Assembly (NCBI GenBank): GCA_023432475.1
Contig: JAEYUN010000021.1
Coordinates: 1 to 50,378 of the forward strand
Reading direction: 5' to 3'
Length of the DNA: 50,378 nucleotides
Source: Candidatus Parcubacteria bacterium
GTDB lineage: Bacteria; Patescibacteriota; Saccharimonadia; Saccharimonadales; Saccharimonadaceae
Positions within the stretch are counted from its first letter, which is position 1. Each line of letters begins with the position of its first letter. The position numbers were made by a program, and so were the translations under genes. Below the pieces are notes generated by a model that was not told where the DNA came from, did no database searches, and saw only the letters and a program-made list of their open reading frames with translations. Shown here piece by piece: positions 43,292-50,378 of the stretch.

Positions 43292-43534
43292 CAGTCTCAT
43301 CTTCTTAGTGGATGGGAGGTTGTTTAGCTGCGGTTTGCGTATGGATACTTTGGATTTTTCTTAAGTCCGGGGGGTCCACGCGCGTGACCCCTGAACACTT
43401 AATAATCCGATTCATTCTATATAACGACTTTGGTCAAGCACTTCCTAAAACCGCACAAGCGATGCAGACTTGCCAGGCCGGAAGTACCGGCATGGACGAA
43501 ACTCTACCCACAGGGTAGAGGAAGGTGGGGAAGC
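43292..43534 (+). promoter_or_regulatory. Long, highly folded 5' leader
   Basis: About 240 nt without a convincing gene. Visible helices: TGCGGTTT (43329-43336) with AAACCGCA (43448-43455) encloses a stacked rod GGATT/AATCC (43352-43356 with 43404-43408), TTAAGT/ACTTAA (43361-43366 with 43397-43402) and GGGGTC/GACCCC (43371-43376 with 43386-43391). Downstream ACTTCC (43440-43445) pairs with GGAAGT (43480-43485), in competition with GCCGG/CCGGC (43477-43481 with 43487-43491). A perfect CTCTACCC/GGGTAGAG hairpin (43502-43520) abuts the Shine-Dalgarno. No known riboswitch class was recognised. Confidence 0.6.
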
Positions 43535-45349
43535 ATGAAGTTGTCGTTCCGGAAGGGGCTGGCCGTTTTCGCGGCCACCGCCCTTCTCGGCCTCACCGGC
43601 TTCGGGCCGGTGAGCAACGCGTTTGCCGACGACACGCCACCGGCTGAGCCGGTGGAGGTCGTCAAGGCCGACCCGGCTCCCGAGCCGGAGAAGTCCGAAC
43701 CCGAGCCCGTCAAGGCCGACCCGGCTCCCGAGCCGGAGAAGTCCGAACCCGAGCCCGCCAAGGCCGACAAGGTCGAGGCGCCGAAGGTTGCCAAGACCAG
43801 TCCGCCGCCTTTCGACTGGAACTGGAAGTATGACGACCCGACCTGTAAGGTCGGCCTGAAGGTCGAATACCCCCGGAACATTCCGGATGGTTCCGACCAC
43901 AAGGACGTCAATATCCGCGTCATGGACCTCGAGTCCGGCACGGTGAAGACGTTCAACTTCCACGACTCGAATTTCGAGACGTCCGGCAAGACGGTCACGT
44001 ACGACGTCACCAAGCACCCGGACTGGCCCGGCTGGACGTGGTATCAGTACCAGTGGACTCAGGTCCACGGCACGAACTACCACTGGACCGGCTCGGTCAA
44101 GTGCGGAGAGCCCAAGAAGGTCGACGTATGCAAGTACGTCGGCACTCCTGGTGTCGACGAACGGCTGCAGACCGGACAGAACCCGATCACCGTCAGCGTC
44201 AATACGCTGAAGGGCTTCCCGGGCACGTTCCCGTGGGAGTTTGCCGATGCGCATGGGCGCTCCATCGCGATCGGGTGGGGCGGAACGATGGACAAGGCGG
44301 ACTGCCCGCCACCCGATGAGCCGCCGACTTTCCTCCTGGCCGAGGCCGACATCAAGGTGTACGACGGGACCTGTCTGGTCCCTGGGTATGTCGAGTGGGT
44401 TCCGATGATCAACGCCACCGGAGAGGAGCTCGACCAAACGGTTGGGTCCCACTCCAAGTCCGCCACGGCTGATCCCGGAGCCAAGTTCGAGGACGGCACG
44501 ACCGTCAAGACGTTCAACTACACCGTTCCCGACAAGCTGCCCACTCAGAGCGCGGATCCGAACGAACCGTGCTACGAGGAACCGCCGGCCGTCAACCAGT
44601 TGACGCTGACGGGCGAGGGCCAGTGCTTTGCGACCGGCGGTGCCTACATCAAGGTGACCCTTCGGAACCAGAGCCCATGGATCTACCCGGTATCCTACCG
44701 GCTGGATTCCAATGCCGTCATCGGCAGCCCGGACCTGACCGGTCCGTACGGACCGGTCGTCGACAACCGGGGAGACAACCCGGACGACCAGACCAAGTCC
44801 AAGATCTGGACCTTCGCAGAGGACTCCGGTACCCACACCGTACGGTTCGCCGTACGTGCAGGGACCGAGGCCGACCTGTGGAACGGGCAGCCGGCAGGTG
44901 TCGAACAGTCTATCACGGTGGACACTGACTGCCTGCCGAACCCGGTCTACGTCGTCCCGGACAACCCGACCAAGGTCGACAAGTGCGAGCCCAAGGACGG
45001 CACCGTCGTCGACGGGGTGAACATCCCCGACGCCGACATGGGTCACTACACCCTCAACGGTGAGTCGGTCTCGGCCGGCTTCAACGCCGTTGCTGGTACC
45101 TCGGCAACCGTCGTCTTCGTCCCCGACGAAGGCGTGGTCGTCAAGGAAGGCGCCGACTCCGAGTGGACCTTCTGGTTCACGAAGGAGAAGTGCGTCGTCC
45201 CGCCGACTGACGAGCCCAAGCGGCCCACCAAGGTCGATACGGATGACGGCGCGGTTACCAGCCAGTCTGACTGGCTGGTGCGTCTCGGCAGCGTCACTCT
45301 CCTGGGTGCGCTGGTCGCCTTCGTGGCTTACCGGCGCAAGTTCGCCTGA
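43535..45349 (+). CDS. G+C-rich secreted surface protein with C-terminal anchor
   Basis: A 604-residue surface protein of unknown specific function. It has a signal peptide (FRKGLAVFAATALLGLTGFG, then cleavage after NAFA), a Pro/Glu/Lys-rich stalk with two 16-residue repeats, several beta-sandwich-like Cys-containing domains (for example around CKYVGTPGVDERLQTGQNP), and an ending with TM helix (LGSVTLLGALVAFVAY) plus RRKFA, the cell-wall sorting layout, though no clear LPxTG is seen (VDTDDG precedes). Codons end almost always in G or C, unlike any neighbour, suggesting transfer from a high-G+C bacterium. The ATG at 43535 follows AAGGTGGGG. A sortase gene lies downstream. Confidence 0.75.
   Translation: MKLSFRKGLAVFAATALLGLTGFGPVSNAFADDTPPAEPVEVVKADPAPEPEKSEPEPVKADPAPEPEKSEPEPAKADKVEAPKVAKTSPPPFDWNWKYDDPTCKVGLKVEYPRNIPDGSDHKDVNIRVMDLESGTVKTFNFHDSNFETSGKTVTYDVTKHPDWPGWTWYQYQWTQVHGTNYHWTGSVKCGEPKKVDVCKYVGTPGVDERLQTGQNPITVSVNTLKGFPGTFPWEFADAHGRSIAIGWGGTMDKADCPPPDEPPTFLLAEADIKVYDGTCLVPGYVEWVPMINATGEELDQTVGSHSKSATADPGAKFEDGTTVKTFNYTVPDKLPTQSADPNEPCYEEPPAVNQLTLTGEGQCFATGGAYIKVTLRNQSPWIYPVSYRLDSNAVIGSPDLTGPYGPVVDNRGDNPDDQTKSKIWTFAEDSGTHTVRFAVRAGTEADLWNGQPAGVEQSITVDTDCLPNPVYVVPDNPTKVDKCEPKDGTVVDGVNIPDADMGHYTLNGESVSAGFNAVAGTSATVVFVPDEGVVVKEGADSEWTFWFTKEKCVVPPTDEPKRPTKVDTDDGAVTSQSDWLVRLGSVTLLGALVAFVAYRRKFA
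43661..43756 (+). repeat. Two tandem 48-bp repeats
   Basis: Two almost identical 48-bp units (43661-43708 and 43709-43756) encode the 16-residue unit VKADPAPEPEKSEPEP; a partial third copy follows. They make the stalk of the surface protein and may vary in number between strains. Confidence 0.9.
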
Positions 45350-45371
45350 CCTGATGAGGAAACAAGAATGA

Positions 45372-45424
45372 ATCGGACACACTTGATTGACCCGTTCCTC
45401 CTGTAGGAGTTGAGTGGGTCCGAT
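45372..45424 (+). other. Extended 3'-UTR hairpin
   Basis: ATCGGAC-a-CACT (45372-45383) pairs with AGTG-g-GTCCGAT (45413-45424), with an inner CTCC/GGAG stem. It lies between the surface-gene stop and the terminator. Confidence 0.5.
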
Positions 45425-45434
45425 CACCATTCTG

Positions 45435-45470
45435 ACCCCCGAGGTGCATTACTGCCTCGGGGGTTTTCTC
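45435..45470 (+). terminator. Terminator of the surface gene
   Basis: ACCCCCGAGG / CCTCGGGGGT, a perfect 10-bp stem with 10-nt loop, then TTTCTCT. Confidence 0.9.
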
Positions 45471-45493
45471 TAATTTACAAGAAAGTAAAAACG

Positions 45494-45502
45494 TGATATA
45501 AT
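45494..45502 (+). promoter_or_regulatory. Promoter of the sortase gene
   Basis: TG-A-TATAAT (hexamer 45497-45502). Predicted leader of about 55 nt to the ATG at 45567. Confidence 0.55.
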
Positions 45503-45566
45503 AAAGATATGGCAGCATCCGCTGCTGCTTGTAGTTTGATTCTTACTTCGAAAGGGGGTGTCCAGA

Positions 45567-46328
45567 ATGATCTGGTCAGCCAGCCGACCGCGACGCGCAT
45601 TGCGACGTTCGCATCTTACCCCAATCATCTTCACGATGCTCCTCGCACTCGTAGGTATTGGGCTCATAGTCTATGGCTTGGTTGTACCGGGGACCCCGGA
45701 ACCTCCATTCCTAGCCGAAAAGCCCACAACGGCGTCACCGAGCACCTCACCTTCAGTAGTCACGTCTTCGGCTACACCTTCGAGTACGTCAGTAGCTGAG
45801 AAAATTCGTAATCCACGCGGCAAACCCGTAAAGGTAACGGTGACTTCGGCCAAACACGGTCTCTTGATACGATCGAAGGTACAGGCCATTCGTACCCGTT
45901 CTGACGGTCGTCTTGTACCACCGGCCGGAGTAGCTGGATGGTTCGCCGACCCAGGGTGGCCGAAACCTGGTGTACTGTCTCGCTACAACTCGATTGTGGC
46001 CGGACACGTATCGGGCGGTGGTAAGCCAGACGTCTTTTACCTTTTGTCTAAGGCTCGCAAGGGCGACAAAGCGGTGATCGACTACGAGTCGGGAGACCGA
46101 GTTACCATCATGATTACCAGTAACCCGGTTAATGTCGGCAAAGACGTTGTTACTTCAGACTCAAAGTATGACTGGGTCTGGGAAAGCGAGGAGGGCGTGG
46201 AGCGACGCATCGTTTCATTCTTTACTTGCAACGCTGAGTCCGAAAAGGTTTTTTCTGACGGTGCTTGGCATAGTGTCGACAACTGGGTCGTCCAAGGCGA
46301 GGTAACTGAGGTTATCCGCATGAAGTGA
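45567..46328 (+). CDS. Sortase-family transpeptidase (class E/F-like)
   Basis: A 253-residue membrane-anchored sortase: TM helix (about 19-42), Ser/Thr/Pro-rich linker, then the sortase barrel. Catalytic His147 lies in VAGHVSGGG and Cys221 in SFFTCNAES. The usual Arg about 8-15 residues after the Cys is not seen; the segment corresponding to the family's R-D-N-V-V end reads HSVDNWVV. The ATG at 45567 has GGGGG 8 nt upstream, so the GTG at 45558 is less likely. Its base composition is ordinary for the window, unlike its putative substrate encoded just upstream. Substrate pairing is inferred from neighbourhood. Confidence 0.82.
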   Translation: MIWSASRPRRALRRSHLTPIIFTMLLALVGIGLIVYGLVVPGTPEPPFLAEKPTTASPSTSPSVVTSSATPSSTSVAEKIRNPRGKPVKVTVTSAKHGLLIRSKVQAIRTRSDGRLVPPAGVAGWFADPGWPKPGVLSRYNSIVAGHVSGGGKPDVFYLLSKARKGDKAVIDYESGDRVTIMITSNPVNVGKDVVTSDSKYDWVWESEEGVERRIVSFFTCNAESEKVFSDGAWHSVDNWVVQGEVTEVIRMK

Positions 46329-46344
46329 GTTTCAAACTTATAAA

Positions 46345-46386
46345 AGCCCCAACCGTTTGCGGTGAAAACCACAAGCGGAAGGGGCT
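46345..46386. terminator. Convergent terminator between sortase and ychF
   Basis: AGCCCC/GGGGCT plus CCGTTTG/CAAGCGG stem; on the minus strand it is followed by TTTT, so it probably terminates ychF. On the plus strand it can also end the sortase transcript. Confidence 0.7.
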
Positions 46387-46401
46387 CACTTCATTTTCAG
46401 G

Positions 46402-47499
46402 CTATTTTTTGACGTTAAAACGGAACTCGACAATGTCGTCCGGTTGCATGATGTAGTCGCGGCCAACGGTGTGGACGCGGCCAGCGGCTTTGGCGGCTTG
46501 TTCGGAACCGTGGGTTACCAGGTCGGGGTAGGTGACAACTTGGGCGGCAATAAAACCTTTTTCGAAGTCGGTGTGAATAACACCGGCGGCTTCGGGCGCT
46601 GTGGCGCCTTTTTTGATTGTCCATGCCCTGACTTCTTTTTCGCCGGCCGTTAAATAGCTTTGCAGGCCGAGCGTATGGTAGGCGGCTTGGATTAGCTGGG
46701 TTAGACCGGACTGGTTAACGCCGTAGCTGGCTAACATTTCTTGGGCGTCAGCCTCGTCGAGACCGCGCAGCTCTTCCTCTAGTTTGGCGCAGATAAAGAC
46801 GCTGTCAGCCGGCGCGACCAGTTGGCGCAACTCAGCTTGACGGGGTTCATTTGTTAGGGTCTCTTCGTCGATATTGAACACATAAATTACCGGCTTCAGC
46901 GTCAGTAAGTGGAGTTCTTTAGCTAGCCAGTCGGCTAGCTCGTTTTGCATAATGCTCGGCTCGGCGAAGATTGGCCGGTCGCTGTCGAGGACTTGTTTGG
47001 CCGCGTCTAGCAGTGCTAGTTTTGGTTGAGCCTTGGGGTCACCTTTAACTTCTTTGGCCAGTTTTGGCAACTGTTTTTCAAGGCTTTGTAGGTCGGCGAG
47101 TATTAGCTCGGTATTTATAACGGCGATGTCTTTGCTCGGGTCGATGTGGCTCGAAACATGGATGACGTCACCTTTATGAAAAGCCCGTACGACATGGACG
47201 ATAGCAGCGCACTCACGGATATTGGCCAGAAACTGGTTACCGAGACCCTCGCCCTTGCTAGCGCCCGCTACCAGGCCAGCGATGTCGACGAATTCGACAC
47301 TGGCTGGGATAAGTTTCGGGGCTGAATACATTTTTTGTAAAACACCCAGTCGTTCGTCCGGTACTGGCACGATTCCGGTGTTGGGCTCAATGGTGGCGAA
47401 CGGATAATTAGCCGCCAGCGCGCCGGCGTCAGTCAGGGCGTTAAAAAGGGTAGACTTGCCGACGTTGGGTAGGCCGACAATACCGATAGATAAACTCAT
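46402..47499 (-). CDS. ychF: Redox/ribosome-associated ATPase YchF
   Basis: A 365-residue Obg-like P-loop protein that prefers ATP. It has G1 GLPNVGKSTLFNALT (about 8-22), the switch region with YPFATIEPNTG (about 32-42), DIAGLV (about 72-77), the NxxE-type specificity motif FNIDEE that replaces NKxD, and a C-terminal TGS domain ending DDIVEFRFNVKK. Normal length and complete. TATACT (47506-47511, TG-extended) lies 6 nt upstream of the ATG, so translation is probably leaderless. Confidence 0.96.
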   Translation of the reverse strand: MSLSIGIVGLPNVGKSTLFNALTDAGALAANYPFATIEPNTGIVPVPDERLGVLQKMYSAPKLIPASVEFVDIAGLVAGASKGEGLGNQFLANIRECAAIVHVVRAFHKGDVIHVSSHIDPSKDIAVINTELILADLQSLEKQLPKLAKEVKGDPKAQPKLALLDAAKQVLDSDRPIFAEPSIMQNELADWLAKELHLLTLKPVIYVFNIDEETLTNEPRQAELRQLVAPADSVFICAKLEEELRGLDEADAQEMLASYGVNQSGLTQLIQAAYHTLGLQSYLTAGEKEVRAWTIKKGATAPEAAGVIHTDFEKGFIAAQVVTYPDLVTHGSEQAAKAAGRVHTVGRDYIMQPDDIVEFRFNVKK

Positions 47500-47616
47500 A
47501 TTAATAGTATAACAGAGGTAACTGAAACCTCGAACATGCTTACATTACTAAATCACATTTGTTATTATAGTAGATACATAAGCGTTATTAACGTAAACGG
47601 ATCGGTTGTTGATTGT

Positions 47617-48114
47617 ATGAACGATACTACATTACCCGGATCTCCTGCTCAAAAAAAGAAAGCAGGATATTTATTAACGATATTGATTGGATTTGGGCTG
47701 ATTGCACTGGCTCTCGTGTTATGTGTATGGGCTGGCGTTTTTTACATTGGCGTAAAATTACCTAATCAGAGAGTGGTAATGCAGACGCCAGTATGTAGCG
47801 CTGATGGAGTTTTGGATAAAGTTTACGGTTATCTGACAGAAATTACTGAAAACGAGGACGGATCAAAGACTAAAGCCACGGAAGCCATAAACTATATTAC
47901 CGCGCTGCCAAATTATCACCTTGATCCTACCTGTGCCGAGGTGTTGGTTCGCTTTTATTATATAAATCGTGACTTTGATAATGTTGCGAGACAAATCGAT
48001 CTGCTTGATAGACTGGAAAAGCAAGGTCAGTACCCGAGTAATAAGTTCGATGGCCTGACAAGCATCACTAGCAAGATAAATGATTCGGGAAACATTACCG
48101 GAAGGACTGAGTAG
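47617..48114 (+). CDS. Single-pass membrane protein, unknown
   Basis: A 165-residue protein, not recognised. A Lys-rich cytoplasmic start is followed by one TM helix (YLLTILIGFGLIALALVLCV, about 21-40) and an extracytoplasmic domain of helical repeats that slightly resembles a TPR-type fold. The start at 47617 is uncertain: the frame is open from 47536 but an A+T-rich TATAGT hexamer (47565-47570) lies within that extension. It abuts the next gene (stop TAG directly before ATG), so the two are coupled and this one may help secrete or anchor the large surface protein. Confidence 0.55.
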   Translation: MNDTTLPGSPAQKKKAGYLLTILIGFGLIALALVLCVWAGVFYIGVKLPNQRVVMQTPVCSADGVLDKVYGYLTEITENEDGSKTKATEAINYITALPNYHLDPTCAEVLVRFYYINRDFDNVARQIDLLDRLEKQGQYPSNKFDGLTSITSKINDSGNITGRTE

Positions 48115-50378
48115 ATGTCCGAACCCCTCAAGAAAAATGGTCGCCTTCGTAAAGCCGTGAAGTTGTTTGCTGTTTTTCTGATGGGTGCTGTATCTCTGGT
48201 CTTCGTTAGTCCCGATTCGGTCTTGGCGCTGAGAGCTCCGGTACAAATCGGGGATGATATACCATACTACTATGTATCGGATGGCATTAGTGACAATGGG
48301 CAATTTCCCTTCACATACGTTGGCTTTTACTGGAACTCTGATAGCGGTACTAGAACTATCAGGTATGATCCGAGAAAGTGTAATAACGGTGGTTATGACG
48401 ATAGTAGCGATGGTGATCCACGTGTGACAATATATGGCATAAACGCGAACGGTACTTTAGATTCAGATAACATACTTGTGAACACCACACATATCAATGC
48501 CTGTCATAATGACGATAGTGATACGAGTTTTTCTTTTAATCTTGCCAATACCCTTCGTGATACGAATGTAAACATGAAAGGTGTCGTGGTGCGGGTCGAC
48601 TCATCCGGTGACGGCGATTCTAGAGCGTGGTTTAGTCTCGAATCTCCAGATGTAGATGGGGTGCAGTTTGGTGTGATGGGGGGCCGACCTGTCGGTTACT
48701 CACGCGATTTTAGTTCCAGCAGTGGCGGAGGTTATTATAATCTCAGGACTGGTTTTGGGAGCTGCGCCTCAACTCCCTCTAATAATAGAGTTGTGAGGTT
48801 CTATGATACTGATAATGCGAAATATCAAAGTGCCGGTAACGGAGACACTAACGCTTTGCGTATACAGTTTGTAAATTTATCAACTGGGGTCGCAATAGAC
48901 AATGATTCAAGCATTATCCACCACTTATCGAATATATCGAGGCGTAGTGCTACGCCTGACACGTGGTTCAATTTAACCGCTAACTCGGCTCAAACTGCGG
49001 AGTTACAATTCAATATGGCTGCCAATACTGGTTACCGGTTGGACATCAACCATTTAAGAGAGGGTAATGACATAACGGTTATGGTTCCGACAAATGAAAT
49101 AAATGGCAAGCGTGCCTGTACGCTAGAGTGGTCTATGAGGGGATATACGAATGTAACTCCAACTGCTTCCCCTGGCCAACAGGTTACGTTCACTCACCAT
49201 GTCGTTAATGATGGACCCGATTCTACGGACCGTGATATATGGGCAAATACACAAGTGAGTGGCGGGCTTGGAGTTACTAAAGCTAGCCATAATACTAGCA
49301 TATACACAGCCAGCCAAGATAAAACGACCGACACCGATACCATCACTATTCCAAGTAATGCCCAAAGTGGGCAACAGTATTGTCAGCGAGTGGGATATCA
49401 ATGGACGGCTCACAATAACTCGACCTACAGCAATGGTGAGTGGGCTTGTGTCACGGTTAGCTATAATTATAACCTTAATCCGATCGTTAATTTATCGAGT
49501 GGGGCCGTTAGCCAAGGTGAGACTGTTACCTTCCTGACCCAGGTGATAAAAAACGTCCAGAACCCTTCTAACCAGACCAACTGGGAAATCCGCCGGATAA
49601 TCATACCCCTGACTGCCGCGACAAATTTTAACGGCCTATACGGTGCTAACCGCGAAAGAAGTGGAGCTGGTTTTGACGGTGAATTTAGCTGTGCATGGTA
49701 TGTTGCCAGGGGAGCACAGTGCCAAGAGGGTACAACACTGGCTAATTTACCGACTATTGGCGGCGGGGTGCCGACCTCTGGGACACAGATATTCGTTAAT
49801 AATCTAACAAGTGTTGGGCGTGCCGACGGCTATCCCGAAGTGGTGGATGCTCCCTTGGGGACTCGCATATGCTATGCCTTGATGGTTAATTCACGCGATC
49901 GCGACGCCAATAATTACCGCGAATTTATGAACTGCGCAGTCGTAGCCAAACACCCAGCACTTCAGGTTATGAATGGCGATGTACGGGTTGGGGGTAACTT
50001 CACCAGCGGTGTATCTTGCACTTTACCCATAACTTATACACTAAACTCTGGAGTCGATGGCAATGACGACAGTATTCTGGGCGTCCTCATGCACGACTAC
50101 GGAGCTAACAGTGGATCTAGGGGTTCATTTGGTAGTTACGCTGCTACGGCGCCAGGCGTCATAAAGCGTTTTGGCTCCAGTGGTTTTATGTATAACAATC
50201 CGTCAGCGACAGCCGCGATGAAGAACCTATTGTTTGGTAGTGAACGCGCGTCATCTTACGCCAGCGGTGCTAACGGCTTTTTCCACGTCTCTTCTGACAG
50301 CGACTATCTGGGTAGTGACACCCAGACCTACTGCCTGCCGGAGCTAGCCAATAGCTACACCCGTCCGGCCGCCAGTAC
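48115..50378 (+). CDS. Large secreted surface protein with DUF11-like repeats (partial)
   Basis: The frame is open from the ATG at 48115 to the window edge, at least 754 residues, with no stop. Signal peptide: KKNGRLRKAVKLFAVFLMGA, hydrophobic core, cleavage near SVLA. The body is rich in Asn, Ser, Thr, Gly and Asp, with several Cys. Repeating units of the DUF11/CARDB type are seen: TPTASPGQQVTFTHHVVNDG (about 348-367) and a second around VNLSSGAVSQGETVTFLTQV (about 461-480). Such proteins are cell-surface adhesins or S-layer-like. The start abuts the upstream gene. The C-terminus and anchoring mode lie outside the window. Confidence 0.8.
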   Translation, partial: MSEPLKKNGRLRKAVKLFAVFLMGAVSLVFVSPDSVLALRAPVQIGDDIPYYYVSDGISDNGQFPFTYVGFYWNSDSGTRTIRYDPRKCNNGGYDDSSDGDPRVTIYGINANGTLDSDNILVNTTHINACHNDDSDTSFSFNLANTLRDTNVNMKGVVVRVDSSGDGDSRAWFSLESPDVDGVQFGVMGGRPVGYSRDFSSSSGGGYYNLRTGFGSCASTPSNNRVVRFYDTDNAKYQSAGNGDTNALRIQFVNLSTGVAIDNDSSIIHHLSNISRRSATPDTWFNLTANSAQTAELQFNMAANTGYRLDINHLREGNDITVMVPTNEINGKRACTLEWSMRGYTNVTPTASPGQQVTFTHHVVNDGPDSTDRDIWANTQVSGGLGVTKASHNTSIYTASQDKTTDTDTITIPSNAQSGQQYCQRVGYQWTAHNNSTYSNGEWACVTVSYNYNLNPIVNLSSGAVSQGETVTFLTQVIKNVQNPSNQTNWEIRRIIIPLTAATNFNGLYGANRERSGAGFDGEFSCAWYVARGAQCQEGTTLANLPTIGGGVPTSGTQIFVNNLTSVGRADGYPEVVDAPLGTRICYALMVNSRDRDANNYREFMNCAVVAKHPALQVMNGDVRVGGNFTSGVSCTLPITYTLNSGVDGNDDSILGVLMHDYGANSGSRGSFGSYAATAPGVIKRFGSSGFMYNNPSATAAMKNLLFGSERASSYASGANGFFHVSSDSDYLGSDTQTYCLPELANSYTRPAAS

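Noticed and set aside
43312..43518. 68-codon frame in the surface-gene leader
   Set aside because: No Shine-Dalgarno, no known similarity, and it runs through the folded helices.
43445..45430. A 661-codon open frame antisense to the G+C-rich surface gene
   Set aside because: Long antisense frames are a by-product of codons ending in G or C. The sense frame has a Shine-Dalgarno, signal peptide, repeats and TM anchor; the antisense one has none.
45509..45799. 96-codon frame beginning 6 nt after the sortase promoter
   Set aside because: Fits the leaderless spacing but its translation looks like an out-of-frame shadow of the sortase; a short upstream ORF cannot be excluded.
1..50378. CRISPR array, insertion sequence or prophage
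   Set aside because: No regularly spaced repeats, transposase, integrase or phage structural gene was seen; the beta-helix gene alone is not enough for a phage call.
1..50378. Recoded UGA (as in Gracilibacteria/SR1)
   Set aside because: UGA ends several genes at sensible places, for example the YjbR-like gene and one FemAB gene, and no conserved gene needs UGA read-through.

Overview
The window reads as a contiguous piece of a small, gene-dense bacterial chromosome of moderate G+C, using the standard code (TAA, TAG and TGA all act as stops). Tightly packed housekeeping genes, tail-to-tail genes whose stop codons overlap, metal-site-free versions of DnaG and a family 4 uracil-DNA glycosylase, a TruB without PUA domain, two FemAB-type ligases and big secreted surface proteins together suggest Candidate Phyla Radiation / Patescibacteria, most likely a Saccharibacterium (TM7). 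That assignment is inference from gene style; no marker comparison was possible.

Layout. 0-7.5 kb: end of tsaD, two convergent FemAB-like ligases, valS, and a MacB-type ABC exporter pair. 7.6-11.1 kb: tRNA-Ser(GGA), pyrG with a possible attenuator, argS. 11.1-14.4 kb: two small winged-helix-like proteins, each with a structured leader, a membrane-anchored unknown, mscL and a DUF2238-like membrane protein, then a convergent gap holding a long folded element. 14.5-21 kb: orn, capA-like, a YjbR-like protein, dnaG-rpoD and an unknown. 21-27.6 kb: a repair/replication block (polA, Nudix, HAD, PD-(D/E)XK-like protein, mutM, holA) closed by convergent rpsT. 27.7-35 kb: a degenerate DHH protein, truB, rpsO, Nudix, pnp, a beta-helix protein and udg. 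35-43 kb: rnj, ftsK, rpsF-ssb-rpsR-efp and a beta-lactamase-fold membrane protein. 43.2-50.4 kb: surface-protein region with a G+C-rich secreted protein behind a long folded leader, a sortase, ychF, and a large secreted repeat protein that runs off the window.

Two threads run through the window. First, about nineteen genes have a recognisable -10 hexamer only 6-11 nt before the start codon, usually without a Shine-Dalgarno sequence; several of these hexamers are extended (TGnTATAMT). This predicts widespread leaderless transcripts. Genes that do have leaders (valS, pyrG, both small winged-helix genes, pnp, rnj, rpsF, the G+C-rich surface gene) carry helices that look regulatory. Second, the G+C-rich surface protein at 43.5-45.3 kb differs sharply in codon use from everything around it and is followed by a sortase. 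Because Saccharibacteria live on actinobacterial hosts, a host-derived surface gene is a reasonable hypothesis. The leader, surface protein and sortase are the best candidate for an undescribed system here. No CRISPR array, insertion sequence, rRNA or prophage was seen.
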